Notes: generated from the letters alone by a model not told the origin. Positions 51,400-64,000 are shown, counted from the first letter of the stretch. The stretch is DNA of 64,000 nucleotides from Rhabditophanes sp. KR3021 (GCA_963281155.1 CAUJLY010000006.1:7626001-7690000), one strand, 5' to 3'. Made by a program: numbers and translations.

Positions 51400-54300
51400 T
51401 CACCACACACGACATTTTTTAACAGGATTCATAGGACTGCCTGGACGGCAACTAAATGCTTTGGCAAAATCTTGTGAATTTGAAAGAGGTCCTTTGACTC
51501 TAATAGGTCCTGGAGAATGCTCAGATGTGCGAAGTTTGCGAACGGCTTCCTTATCATTCATTGCGCCACACCAAATCTATAATTTTTATTTTGAATTAAG
51601 TTAAAGGCGCATACAAACCTGGGCGTAATTTAGGAAGAATAATTGATCATGAGTAAGATTGACACCTGGGAGGTGAAGAGGAGTTGGTCTTCTACTTTCA
51701 TATTTCTTGTAAGCAACATAAGCTTGTTTTAAACCTCCGTTGTCGGCAATATTTTCTCCCTTTGTGCTTCTTCCATTAATGTTCATAGCTACTTGGTTCA
51801 ACATATAACCAGAATATTGTTCTTCAATGCATTGGGCCTTTTCCTCAAATCTCTTGATGGTGGTATTATCCCACCACTGGCGAATATTTCCTACACTATC
51901 ATAAAGACGGCCACGATCATCAAATCTAAAATATTAAATTATATTAAAATATTTAATTAATTTCCTACCCATGAGTAATTTCATGTCCAATAACAACTCC
52001 AATTCCACCAAAATTCATTGAACTAGGAAAATGTTTGTCATAAAAGACTGGCTGTAAAATTCCGGCTGGGAAGATAATTTCATTGGTATTTGGAGAATAA
52101 AAAGCATTAACTAAAGCAGCTCCAGCAACCCATCTTTCTCTGTCGACAGACAACTTGATACGTTCAAGGACATCTTTTTGATACATTTCATAAAATTGGA
52201 ATTTGGTGCGGTAGTAGTTTCCTTCACTAACTTCATAATGTTCATACTCTTTGTCTACAGCTCTAGTATCATTAAGATAATCAGGATAGCCAATCTTTTG
52301 ACTCATAGCTCTGACTTTTTCCTTAGCAAAGACTTTCGTTTCGTTAGACAACCAGTCTTCTGATTCCAATAGTTCAACAAATGCTTCCATAATCAGACTA
52401 ATCATTTCCTCAACTTGCTTCTTGGCTTCGTGATCAAAATGGTTTCGAATGTAAATACTTGATGTTGCCATTGGCAAAAGCATATTAATTCTTGTTATAC
52501 AACCGTGCCAACGAAGTTTAGGAACTTGCATCAAGTTGAGAGATTGATAAAACTTGAAGATGGTAAAAGCAAAAGGATCAGGTAAATCACGGACCATTGC
52601 CTTGTAAAACCAACACCAATGAAGATAGTTTATGACGATTCTAAGTAAAATATTACATTTTTTTGAGGTTAGGAAACATACCTTTTGTCGAATTTAGGAA
52701 GAAGTTCATCTAGCTTGTGAATAAAGTCGATTCCATAGATGACAATTTCAGTAGTCTCATCGAAATGAACACCTTCTCCGGTTGGTCCTCGAATTTTCTC
52801 AAACAAAGTTTTAAAAAAGAATTTCCAGTCAAAGTTAGGGAACTTCTTTTTCATGTCTCCGAGAGAAATCTTATTGTACATCCCGGCAATGTCATGTCTT
52901 TGTTCTTCATTTGCTGTGATCTATAATGGAGAATTCAATTAAATGAGGTCTAATTATCAGTACATTTTGATCGACTGTAGTATAATCGCTCACATTTGCT
53001 AATTGTGTTTCAAAACTCAAAATCTCTTTAGCTGTAGTTTCGGCAACTTCAGGATCTGCTTCTAAGAGAAGGAGAATGTCTGTAATCAAGGTTGTGTACG
53101 CCAGTCTCTCATCTTTAGTGTCCTCCATTATGTAAAAGTCACGGGCAAACAAATTTAATGAGGGTTGATCGATTAAAATAATGTGTTTTTCTGAATTCTT
53201 ATCGTCGGGTTGGACGGAAGCTTTAAACAAACTGTCGGCTTTAAATTGCGACACCATTTTACCATACAGTTTTTCTATTCCTACACCGCTAACATCAACC
53301 TTTGCATCTAAAGCGGGCCATCCGCCAAAGCCAGAGATCACTTCATCAAATACTTTACGCCAAGTGTTCATAATTTGGTCTGCACAAAATATCATTGAGA
53401 ACAAGTATTTTGAAAGTTAAACTTACTTGAGTCCAAGCATAGTTTGTAAAACTGCTTTGCTTTTATTACAGCTTGGCCATCGAGATTATTCAATACCTTT
53501 TCAGCTAATAGATAATTTAAAGCCAACTCAAGGTCATGGCCCAAATTTTCAAAGTTAGATACGGAAGGAGCGTCATCAGGAATCGGATTGTTTTTCATCC
53601 AACTACCACAAGCATACTCATAAAAATCATCACAAGGGTCAGCTGATGCATTCATTGAGGAAAGAATTACGGAAGCTAAAAAATATTTTGCGATTATTTA
53701 TTTTCATTTTTATCGTTGCAAAGTAATTTAGTTAATAGGGACAATAAATTTTTTTGTCGCACTATTAAATCAAGTGACATTTTTTGGAGTAAACAAAATT
53801 GTCATTTTGTGTGCTTTCTTTATGATACTAATGTTAGGAGAATGTATTAAGATTTATTACCTAATTTTTTAAAGTGATCATAACTACTTTCTTCTCTGCA
53901 AACTCTTGTTGGCATACTAAATTGGTTGATGTGTGATGTACAAAGTATAGCCAATTACATACTATCTTCTCAATATTTTTTAACTTTTACATCATTAAAC
54001 TGTCTAGTCACATCTATGTGGAAGATCCATCAAATATTCAAATGGATTTTATAAATGATGCAATATCATCACTTAAAAAACATCTTTCCTAAGTTATAGT
54101 TTTTGAAAATATATCATTATAACCAACAATATAAATGAATATAAATGTTTTTTTAAAAACATAAAAAATTGATAAGGCTTGGAGGAAGATATGTCTTGCT
54201 TATATATGTAAAAGCTCATTCTTTACTCTATCTTTTGCTGCCTCAATCGTTGAGAGGTTTAAATTTTTATGCAAAGCATCGGAATTAGCGAAACTTTACC

Positions 54301-54573
54301 CAGTCCGACCACAATCAAAATAATAAATAGTAAATTGTGGTGAGGTTAATTTAATTAGGCAAATGAGGAAATTTACTTACCGGTTCGAATGCATCCTGTT
54401 GAAAGGCAAACTTCAGGTTTAGAATTTAAATATAAGGGAATTATAAAAGCACATAAACATGCACATATTAGAAGTAATAATATTACTATAAAAAGTAGGA
54501 TCTTGTTTGTTTTGAATGTTTTGCCTTTGGGACTGATTTCTTCAGTTATAACAGTATCACCTTCAACCACCAT
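51400..54573 (-). CDS. Neprilysin-type M13 zinc metallopeptidase
   Basis: A type II membrane ectopeptidase that cleaves small peptides outside the cell. Exons 54573-54381, 53675-53427, 53379-52964, 52920-52682, 52640-51969, 51925-51619 and 51576-51400 join in phase for 750 residues, the family's usual length. A short cytosolic N-terminus (MVVEGDTVITEEISPKGKTF) precedes one span (KILLFIVILLLLICACLCAF). Then come CLSTGCIRTA, DPCDDFYEYACGSW, the substrate-binding NAFYSP, zinc motif HEITH (~residue 585), the third zinc ligand and partner GENIADNGG (~648), and the C-terminal CRVW. All catalytic residues are intact, so it should be active. The start ATG lies ~85 nt after a TTCTATTTAG acceptor-like site; an in-frame longer reading (to 54717) would put non-conserved residues first. 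The first intron is long (705 bp). It neighbours the neuropeptide gene, but both families are too common for this to mean much. Confidence 0.96.
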
Positions 54574-57494
54574 CCTTTCGAAGTCAAAAAGAAGTTGCAA
54601 ACAAATCGCAACGTTACCAAAAGGTTCTTCTGTTGAAGTAACTCTTTGATCTTTAACTAAATAGAAGGGAATTATTAAATGGTATGAAAAATTGAAAATG
54701 TTATTTTGTAAGCGCAAATATAATTTGTTAGAATTGCTTATTTAGGTTTAATATAAAATTGGTGGGATACTAATGAATAAATAATTCGGGTAGACAAAGC
54801 ATTACAAACATAAATAAATATGTATATTCCAGAGTATTACCAATGGATTCAAAGTATTTATTTATAAAAGAGTGATCTCCTATTAATTTTGTAAATTTAT
54901 GACTTTAGGAATTGAATGATGAGAGGTGTAAAAATTAAGTATTCAAAGGCGTATTATTATTAAATTATGAAAGGATGATGAACAATGGCATTACATTTAT
55001 TATCCGAATTTCAAAGTGTTGTCGCCGACAATCATTGCAATCAAATCATTTTTAAAAATATTGGTAGGTGATGAGATAAAAGCTGCCTGGTAATCAGGAT
55101 AATGTTAGAAACAATTAGATAAACTTTTGCTCAGGGTATATGAGAGGTTAACTCCAGGATTTAATGGAAATGTTAATGAAGATGTACCTAGCTATAAATG
55201 ATTATCTTAACAATGACTCCACTCTCTATTAAGTGCTAAGGCAATTGTTTGTTCTTAATTTAATTCGGCACGGGACAACTCATTTGCACGACTATTTTAA
55301 TTTAACTATCATTGGTATATATTTTCAATCGGTAGAAGAACAACTGAGCTTGTAGATGAGGTTGTGTTGGGTGTGGCAGTAAAGTTTGAAAAAATACAAG
55401 TGGCAAAATATTCTCTGGGGATGCTTATACTTTAACAATAAATTTATTCGTTTTAAAAACGTATATATGTATCTAATAATATAAACTCAGAAACATGCCA
55501 CAATATATTGTAAACTATGTTTAAAAAGTTGCCACAATATTGTCAATATAAACTAATTTTGACTAGTAGATTTGTACACGCTGATTTTGTAAATGACTTA
55601 ACAAACTGCCATTTATATTTTAACAAGTTTAAGCTCCATCCGAAAGATAGTATAACTGGTATTAGGCACAGTCATTACCAAAATTATTTTTAGATATCTT
55701 CAAATATGTTCAAATATTCAAATATCTTAAAATATGTTTAAAATGTTTAGATAAGGGAAGTATTAAAAAAACCTTGTACTTCAACAATAAACTGCCTAAT
55801 AAACAAAACTACCACAACTTACATTTGGTGTAAATGGATTAACCAATGATTTATTTTGTCTTTAAAATGTTCAATCTACTAAATTTACAAATTTACTAAA
55901 TATACAAAACATAATAAAAGAATATAGCATCGTAAATAAATAAGGAAATTGCCAAAATAAGTTTATTTAAAGTTGTGTTAAATCAGGGTGTATTGTTGAT
56001 TTTAAACATTCATTTTCAAACTAAACTTACAAAAGAAACTTCAAAAATGATGGATGAGTTGTTTTTTAGAAGCTGAATACGTGATAAGGAGCAGCTACTA
56101 ATAAACGAAATCTATGTAAACTATAATGCAATAAAATAAGACAATCCAAGCAATAAGAACTGTTTAATGACAGCTTTTTTGGAAATTTTTTGTTCCCCAT
56201 TTTGTCCATCACAAATTAAATTATATGTATATAATAAATATAATATTTAGAAGGCATAGTCATTATGAGCAAACATAGGCAAAGAACATCTTTCTAAAAA
56301 ATATGAGAAATATCTGTGGAGTAGTAAAGTAAATTTGAGGCACCGTTTTCTTTAAACAACAAAGAATGTTCCATTATTCAAAAATTCACACTTTCACACA
56401 TATAACAAAAACAATAAATTTCCATTAGAAATTTAAAAATAAAGGATTTGGAAAAGGGAAAGTGATTAATTTGGGTTTAAAAAGACAATTCACTTCCAAA
56501 CTTTTTTTCTTTTTAATGATAATGCAATTATAATAAAGTTAGCGGGACATAGTTGCATTAAGCTTATTCAACAATCGAACTGTTTACCAGTTTCCAAGTC
56601 TTTTTATTACATATTACAGAATGACAACAAACCCAACATTTAAAGTCTCCTTCTAATTTGGAATTGTCAGATTAGATGAAATAAAACAAGACAAAAGCAC
56701 AAAATATGGCTAATGTGGATGTATCATAGATACATGTATACATATACTATTCTTGCAACTAAAAACATATTTTACTTAAAGTTTCTTCCATCAAAAATCA
56801 GGTTTCATGTGAGCTTTATACTGGATGTGTAGTGTGAGGTTCGATATATATTTTATTCACACAAACATTGATAATGATATTAAACCTAACATTCCTGCCA
56901 ATTAACCTGCAACATATGAAAATCTTAATTCAACATTTAGAATGACTAATCATCTGTAATCGTTCATTACAAAAATGATTTCTTACAAGGAAGAAGATAA
57001 AATGCCTCGAAGTGTTTAATTTACTTTTAATTATTAAACATATTATGCACTAGAATCAAATAAACTCTGGAAGCCTGTATTTTTGATAATTATCAGAATT
57101 AAGGATTGTGGCTTATGTCGAATAAATAATAGTATTATCACAACTACATACATCATTTACAACTAAACAACTGTTTGAGCTGCCAAAACAATGGTTATTT
57201 GAAAAATGCTCAGTGTTTTTTTTCTTAAATCAAATAAATGATTTTTACCTTGTCTCAAATTTGTGAATAAAAATGAATATAAATTTGATTGCAGAAAAGT
57301 TTAAAAATATTCCTTAATGTTAGTGCGTAAATTAATTACTTATTTACATTTCAACGTTAAACAGTAATATGTCGCAAACTGTTTTTAAGATTTCATTTTC
57401 TAAACACACTTGCCAGATCTGTTAACAAATGCCGATTTTAGCATCGGTAAATGCATCGCAAAATAATAAACACTTTTTTGCATAAATAACAACG
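54574..57494. other. Intergenic, no confident gene
   Basis: AT-rich sequence upstream of the neprilysin gene. An acceptor-like TTCTATTTAG (54657-54668, minus) is the likely trans-splice site of neprilysin. Otherwise no gene or repeat family recognised until the array at 57495. Confidence 0.4.
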
Positions 57495-57990
57495 CACTTT
57501 TTTAATTAATAACTGTGGAATATACAAGGTGTATTATAGATATATCATTAAAAGTTTGCTTTATTATAATTCTTATAAACAAATGTGAAATATGATAAAT
57601 ACATTTATGACTTTTTGAATTAGAATTGCTTTATAAAACTCTTATTAACAACTGTAATCTGTTCATGGTGTATGATCAACATTTTGAATAAAGCGTTTTT
57701 TACACAACTTAAATTAATAAATATAAAATATACAAGTTGTGTATGTGATTTTTTGATTTGAGTTTGCCATTTAAACTTCTATAAGCAGCTGTAAGATATT
57801 AACGGCAAAGGAGTATTACTCTTAAATAAATTATCGTTTGAAAAACTTTTACGAGCAACTGTGAAGTGTATAAGGTACATAAATGTGTATGAATTTCTTT
57901 TTTGAATATACTGTGATATAAAAATCTCTTTCAAACAACTGTTGTTACTCCAAATCCAACTATATTTTGAATATAAACGCTATATATATG
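57495..57990. repeat. Degenerate ~70-bp tandem repeat array
   Basis: At least six units can be phased on an AACTGT-like core at 57511, 57581 (AAATGT), 57650, 57719 (AAATAT), 57787 (AGCTGT) and 57857, spaced 70, 69, 69, 68 and 70 bp; a seventh core at 57937 is 80 bp on. Around the core the units share an upstream AAACTTnTAtnAaCA, a downstream AATATA-AAGGTG-AT and a TTTTTGAAT-like block, but differ at perhaps a third to half of positions. This is an old minisatellite-like expansion lying ~0.7-1.2 kb upstream of the large zinc-finger gene. The core (CAACTG/CAGCTG) resembles Myb or E-box sites, so a regulatory role is possible but unproven. Confidence 0.55.
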
Positions 57991-58642
57991 TTTCTGACAG
58001 AATTTATATTTATTTCAGCATACCTTTGATGAAGATATAAATGCCGAATTGTTCTTATAAACATAGTTTACACTCTTCTTCTCTTAATTACTTTTCTGCC
58101 GTAAATGTTAGAACACTTGTTGCATTCAAACCTTTTAACCAAAAATCAGCCTACTCAAAATAATAATCCTTTTTATATGATTACGTTTGGCCCCATTTGC
58201 TTTTAGAATACCTTTGATCATGTCAAAACTATCTTTATACTCTGCAACTGTTTGTTTTTAATATCAATTACAATATTTTTGCATAATCATTATTTGTTGC
58301 ACTTTGAAGTACAATTTACTTAACCGTTCCATATATGCACACCTTATATATTCTTTTTGAATAAATTAACATTTGCAAAGGGCAGTTGTTTTAATTATAC
58401 AAGGTAACGGCATTGTATTCTTAATTTCTTAATTGAGAGTTGTAATTATATGAATAGAACATGAACTTTTATGATTAAAAGTATTAATTACCATTCACTT
58501 TTGAATTAACAAGATATGTAGTTTCCATTATAATTGACATACTAACAGACAGAATATTTATTAATTTCTCATAATTCTGTAAAGAACGTTTAACTCAATC
58601 TATTATGCATACATTTTATATGTTTTATTAAGGAAAGTAAGA
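57991..58642. other. Upstream region of the zinc-finger gene
   Basis: AT-rich, with further loose matches to the array core (GCAACTGTTT at ~58245, GGCAGTTGTT at ~58381). No coding potential seen. Confidence 0.35.
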
Positions 58643-58653
58643 TTTATTTTTAG
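58643..58653 (+). promoter_or_regulatory. Probable trans-splice acceptor of the zinc-finger gene
   Basis: TTTATTTTTAG ends 2 nt before the ATG at 58656, with no upstream exon apparent. It fits spliced-leader addition. Confidence 0.45.
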
Positions 58654-58655
58654 CA

Positions 58656-61600
58656 ATGCAACCTCGGAAGAAGAAGTGTAAGAAAGCTAATAAAAGCAAC
58701 ATACCCCTTCCAATGGAAAGCGATTCCTTGGGAATCCACAAACCTGCTCCGAAGGAAAGAGACACCGACAATAATTTTTCTTCTAGAATATCTGCCAACA
58801 GGAACCAAATCCAACCACCGCTCGAAACTACTAATTCTGAAATTCAATATTCACGTCACCGGATAACATCTAGAACAGTCAATGCAGAAGAACAATCGAT
58901 TTCCCAAACCGATCAGTTTCATTTCCAACACCCAATTATAAATTCAGCCTATCTACTCCATCCCCAACACCCAATGGAAAACCTTGGTCATCAATTCTCA
59001 TCCCAACATCCTATGGCAAATAATCAGGCTCAAGGCAATCCTCAAATGGCAAATCCAAGCAACTATTTCTATCTCCAAAATCATTTACAACACCAAAATC
59101 ATATTCAACACTCAATGGCAAATATACTCAATCTATCCCATCTTCAAAATCAAGCTCAAAATGAACCACAAAACCAGCCTCAATCCCAACCTCAAAATCA
59201 AGCTCAAAATGAACCACAAAACCAGCCTCAATCCCAACCTCAAAATCAACTCTATTCCCAATATCTACCCCAATGTGAACAACAGCCTCCATCTCGAATT
59301 GAAAGCCCCCTTTTACATATACTAAGCTGTTACCACCTATTAAATCAACCTCAGTATCCCATGCTAAATCAACAAAGCCAATTCATATGGCAAACTCAAT
59401 CCCAACATTTCACAGCAAATCGACACAACCAATTCCAACACCAAACTCAATCCCATCATCCAATGACAAATGAGCATCCCCCAAATCCTTATGCTAATTC
59501 CTCAATGGCAAATGAAAACAATGAAACATATTACATTTTAAATACTGTTCAAATTGTGAGTGAATTTGTGGACTATGGATCTCATTCTCCAAATCAAGAT
59601 GATATAATCATAGAAGAAATGGGAAGTGAAGAGAATAAAAGTGATAGGGACAAAAAAAGTGAAAACAATGAAAATGATAGTGGTGAAGAAAGTGAGAGCA
59701 ATCAAAATGATAATGACGAAGGAAGTGAGAACAATGAAACTCCTCCTCAGATTGAAGAAGGAAAAGAAAATGAGACTCCATCATCGGATGAAGAGGGTGA
59801 TTCAACATATTTATATACAAATGAAATGGAACGGAATCAAACTTCTTCCTTCGAAGAAGACAGTGATAGTCAAATTTTAAACTTTGCTGCAAATGAGTAC
59901 GAAGATCTTGACTATGTAAATGTTCGTCGGCAGGAAATGGAAGGAAGTGAAACTCATAATCCCAGTCCATGTCAAATCAATTATGAGCAAACTAATTTTG
60001 TTGAACATCAAGAAACTAATTCAGCAGAAAAGCAGCAAACTGATTCAGTTGAAAAGGAAAAATATACTGATGATGATAATCAAACCTCTGCTTCAGAAGG
60101 TCAAAAGCATCCTGGTAATCAAGTTTTGTCATCTTCTGAACCAAACGATTGTTATGGTTACATTCCTACTATAGAAATAATGGATTGTGCTAAGAATGAC
60201 GCTTATTGCCCCATCAAAATGATAGGTACTCATATTCATAGTCCTCCTTTAAATGAGCGAGAATTTGTTAATAATCACGATCCTTCCATAGCTTATGACC
60301 AATTTTCTTTTGATCAAACTCCTTCCTTAACATCATCGGATGAACAAGAATATTCTCTAAATCAAGCATTTTCTGAAGAGCGAGTAGATTATTTCAATCA
60401 AAACACGTTGTCAAAAGAGCATGAAGATCTTAACTATCTAACTGCTCTCAGTCAAATTGTTTATTTAACCAAGACGGAAAATATTAACGATGGCTTTCAT
60501 TACCCGAGTCAAATAGCAGGGAATCAAACTCCTTCTAACAAATCAAAACAATCACAGGATAATCAAAGTTTACTTATAAATTCAAGCGAACGTTGCATCA
60601 ATCCTTTCTTGAACCTACTTGGAATTGGTGAAAACATAACTTCATCTCCAAATTCACTCAACAATTGTATCACCATTAATTATGATGACAGACAACAATC
60701 GCAGATGCTATCGCAACAAAAGCTATCTAAAGATTTCTCCAAAAACAACATTCACACAGTTGTTACTCCTGTTGGTATGTTGCGCGCCAACGATATCGAA
60801 ATTGATGCCGTTTATGACAACATAGCACCGTCACATATATATGCACAAAAAAGTAACGTCTCTTCTATAAATCAACAATCTATGTTGAGCAGTAGGCATC
60901 CACACACCTATTTGGAAAATATTGTCGGTAAGCAAACCAACACATCTTCTAATCTATCATGTAAGTTACCTGCTCTAAAATGAACGCCTACTAACACAAT
61001 AACTTTTGTTAGATTACACTTTGACAAAACAATATTTAAATAGCTACAACTTTAGTTCTTGTTACTCTTCTTAAGTCATTTAATTCAAACCACATTTTGT
61101 AAATTGTAATTAATTTATCTATTATAGTTCAAACCGATTCTGCAGCTATGATTGCCGGAACTTTAACACAGCATGTTAATGGAACCAAAGTATCTAAGCC
61201 ATCGGGAACCTCTCTAATCAATGGAAATACTTTTATTACTATTCCTTTCACACCTGAAAGTGTGAATAATATTAAAGGTTTCAACCACAGTGGACTTTCT
61301 CTAGCTCAAATGGCTAATTCAATTAATGGAATTGTTAATCAAAAATCCAATTCTACTTCTAATACCACATCTGCATCATCATCCTCAACTAACGGTCTCC
61401 ATGTTTTAAGCCAGACTGCTTTACAAGCGAGCAACTGCGATAAACATCAAATTTTTAACAAACAACCATTTTTTGATATATGCACTCAACTTTCACAAGC
61501 TTTGACTCCCCCACAAGAAAGTAAAAATGTTTCACCCGTTCATTTCAATAGAGTTTCTGAAAATAAAAAGCTTAAAGTTACTGTTAAAGAGGAGGGCAGT

Positions 61601-62609
61601 TTAATTAGATCCACAACTGAGGATATGCCGAAAATATGTCAATCAAACTCTGTGTCACCATCACTATCTACTGATTCAAGTTGGTATGTTAAGAGAGAAG
61701 ACAACTGCGTTAGTAAGCAACATAAATACTCCCATTCGAAAGAAAAAACACAGCATTCTTGTTCTGTCTGTTCAAAGAAATTTCAATTCAAATCAAATTT
61801 AAGAGAACACATGGCTGTCCATCAAGAAGGAGCACAATATCAATGTCCAATTTGTGACAAGACCTGCCGTTTAAAGGGTAATTTGAAGAAACACTTCAGA
61901 ACTCACACCGTAAGTAATGCTGAGCTCGAAAAAATGTGGGAAAAGTTTAAGATGTCTATGAACAGCAGAAGTGGACCAAAGCCCTTAGAAAGACAAGGTT
62001 TTGCGGATATGCTTGACAAAATTACCTTCCAAAGTTTGGATGAGTATGAAGACAGTGCTAAATCAAAGGAGTCTGAATCTAATACAAATCATTTAATGGA
62101 TACAATGGATCTATCAGATCTCCCAGTTCTGACCAGAGCTGTTTCTACAACAAAGGAAATTAGAAGTCGTTCCCCAACTCCTTTGCTAAGGCCAGTTGCA
62201 ATTGCCCCCGTTAAGGTAATTTTTTGATTTAATATGAATTAATTCTAACTCTATTTATTTATAGAATGTCCAAGTTGAAACTCCAGTAAAAGTTATGCAT
62301 CCAGTAAACAATAATATATGTAAAAGCATCGACTTACGTACTGTTTTCAACTTGAAGGAACCCACAATTATTGAATATTTTAATTGTGCTTTCTGTAGCG
62401 AAAAGTTTACTTCTCGCAACATGTGTACGCAACATTCTTATCAGGAACATTTTGATTTGGTTCAAAGCAGTAAGAATGCTTCTACATGGTGTGCCGTTTG
62501 CTTACGTCATTTTCCAGCACATGAACAATTGCAGCAGCATCTTGGATTCCACGAGATTGCCAGAAAAATGGCTGGACCTGATATTATGTATCAACAAACA
62601 CAACACTAA
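58656..62609 (+). CDS. C2H2 zinc-finger protein with long Q/N-rich N-terminus
   Basis: Exons 58656-60960, 61128-62215 and 62265-62609 join in phase (1, 0) for 1,245 residues. Exon 1 (768 codons) is disordered. It starts basic (MQPRKKKCKKANKSN), continues as a Q/N/H/P-rich stretch with repeated QHPM/MAN motifs, then turns acidic and serine-rich (ENNENDSGEESESNQNDND). Exon 2 has a serine/asparagine-rich region and two adjacent fingers (CSVCSKKFQFKSNLREHMAVH; CPICDKTCRLKGNLKKHFRTH). Exon 3 has two more (CAFCSEKFTSRNMCTQH...H; CAVCLRHFPAHEQLQQHLGFH). This layout fits a DNA-binding transcription factor with paired fingers, but the family is not recognised. The exon 1-2 join is in phase with good signals (T|GTAAGT, TTATAG), yet a separate internal promoter for exons 2-3 cannot be excluded. 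The last finger pair is related to that of the neighbouring minus-strand gene. Confidence 0.82.
59151..59246 (+). repeat. Exact 48-bp in-frame duplication in the zinc-finger gene
   Basis: Two identical adjacent 48-bp copies (59151-59198, 59199-59246) encode the 16-residue unit QAQNEPQNQPQSQPQN twice. No base differs, so the duplication is recent or homogenised, and copy number may vary between individuals. Confidence 0.9.
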
Positions 62610-63344
62610 TCTTATACTTTAACGTTATTTTTTATGATGCATTGTAGTGAACATTACGTCATTTATCCTTTCTAATCTATATAACCGCTTCTTTTATGTA
62701 ATGGTGATTTTTTTTTCGGTTTAATCTAATTTTTAAGTAAAGTTTTGTCTCAATCTACTTCCCTTTTGTGTGTCCTTAATAGGATCAATAAAGCCAATTA
62801 AGACGCTGGCTAAAGCAACAACATTATACCGCCATTTTAATGTAACATACATGTTGGCCTTGAATAGATGCTATAAAATTGTCTCGCATTAAATCCAATT
62901 TAATTACAGTACAACTAATAATAACAATGTTCCGTATTTGAAATGGTAGCTACAAATGACACATTAATTTTAAATCCACAGTATTAATATTCCATAATGT
63001 AAATTTAGTATTTCTTTTTGTAAGAGTATGTATGAGATTGTGTTTGTCTGGAGTGTACCACTATTATCCAAGAATCAATAATTACTACAATCAAATATAG
63101 ATGCGCATTAACAACAGACCCACAAAGTAACTTAAAAAATTGTACAAAATAATTTAATAACTTTTTATTACTAATGTCGTATATTTTAATAGTATTAATA
63201 ACAATTGTAAGAACAATAATGAAAATAAATTCCCAAAATATTCATTAGAACAAGATTGTGTTTGCAAAAGTGTCAATTTTAAGTTTTACATTATACACAT
63301 TTATTTGTCAAGATATATATTCTTATAAAAGATAAAAATCAACT
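62610..63344. other. Convergent 3' region between two zinc-finger genes
   Basis: Holds the 3' UTRs of both genes; AATAAA sequences occur near 62786 on the plus strand. No other feature recognised. Confidence 0.45.
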
Positions 63345-64000
63345 TTATTCAATTTGATTCCAGGATTTTGCAGAGTAAATGAAACCTTGGTCATCATTGA
63401 TGGTCATGCTTCCGAATGAAGGCTCGAGAATGCTAGGTTCGTGAACGTCGAAATGCTCCGATTTTAACAAGTTCTGGATTTTCGCATGTGCATTCGTATG
63501 GGCTTTGTACAGTTCATTTGAAGTGAATAGTCGGACACATTTGTGACAATATCTAGAACTATTGTGATGACTATTGATATCATGTGATTCATCCATGTGA
63601 TCCAGACATTCTTGTCGTGAGGGGAAGCATGAATTACACATTGGACAGTTATAGTCTTCGAAAGATGTATATTTCGCAGCATCCATAAGTGCACTTACGC
63701 TCACATGTTTATTCAGATTATTGTTGACTAAGGTTGTTAATTTTGTTTCCTAAAATTTGATAAATAATATATGACAAAACAGAAGGTAACTTACTCGTTC
63801 GGGGTTAATTGTCGGTGGGACCAATTCACCTTTTACAATCTTATCTGTCCAATTTTTACTATCACCATTATTACCGTTCTTTTTTTTGCGAGATGATTTG
63901 GGTGTCGCATAGTATGCTGTTTCGGCTGTTGATTTGACAATAATAGCATTAAAAGGTATATCTTGTGCTGGACGTCGATTGCTGCTAAATGGCTTCCATG
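63345..64000 (-). CDS. C2H2 zinc-finger protein, 3' part (runs off the window)
   Basis: Two exons are visible, 63749-63345 and 63795 up to the window edge, joined in phase 0 across a 45-bp intron. The partial protein begins mid-gene (WKPFSSNRRPAQDIPFNAII...), has a basic patch (SSRKKKNG), and then two fingers: CPMCNSCFPSRQECLDHMDE (second His soon after) and CHKCVRLFTSNELYKAHTNAH. It ends AKSWNQIE. The finger pair parallels the last pair of the converging gene, with the same cysteine/histidine spacing, FxSRxxC, a long linker, an aromatic-Cys start of the second finger and an Ile after the last His. The two genes are therefore likely tail-to-tail paralogues. The upstream part and any further fingers lie outside the window. 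Confidence 0.82.

Noticed and set aside
59608..59970. Minus-strand frame rich in F/H/L
   Set aside because: Complement of the acidic Q/N/E-rich coding stretch of the zinc-finger gene; an artefact of its composition.

Overview
This is a 64 kb piece of a metazoan nuclear genome that is strongly AT-rich (roughly 70% A+T by eye). Genes are split by mostly very short introns (about 40-60 bp, GTAAGT...TTTTAG type) and separated by long non-coding stretches. An ShKT domain in a secreted protein, and TTTTAG/TTTCAG acceptor-like sites lying directly in front of several start codons (the signature of spliced-leader trans-splicing), make a nematode the best guess. Another trans-splicing small-intron animal, such as a rotifer, is not excluded. 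Exons were joined by hand from splice consensus, reading frame and protein similarity, so exact ends are models.

Layout, left to right: ZDHHC17/HIP14 palmitoyltransferase (-); ATG13 (-); a secreted EGF-ShKT-nitrobindin-like protein (-); a long ANKFN1/wide-awake orthologue (+) with a possible alternative first exon; a poorly defined small spliced gene (-); a 40-residue membrane microprotein (+); a cluster of stem-loops; a four-membrane-span protein (+) converging on a Di-Ras GTPase (-); PDE6D (+) converging on cystinosin (-); a short WASP-like protein with WH1 and CRIB but no VCA (-); V-ATPase accessory subunit Ac45 (-) with an apparent frameshift; an unknown secreted protein (-); a CK1-family kinase (+) converging on a small membrane protein (-); a TASK-type K2P channel (+) converging on a neuropeptide precursor with an allatostatin-C-like disulfide motif (-); a neprilysin-type M13 peptidase (-); a degenerate ~70-bp tandem array; and two related C2H2 zinc-finger genes facing each other tail to tail.

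There is no operon-like clustering. Several genes share membrane-traffic or lysosome themes (HIP14, ATG13, cystinosin, Ac45, PDE6D), and others neuronal signalling themes (TASK channel, neuropeptide, neprilysin, Di-Ras, wide-awake). I regard that as coincidence of a gene-rich window rather than a system. The least expected items are the neuropeptide precursor, the VCA-less WASP-like gene, the EGF-ShKT-nitrobindin architecture, the periodic repeat array and the stem-loop cluster.
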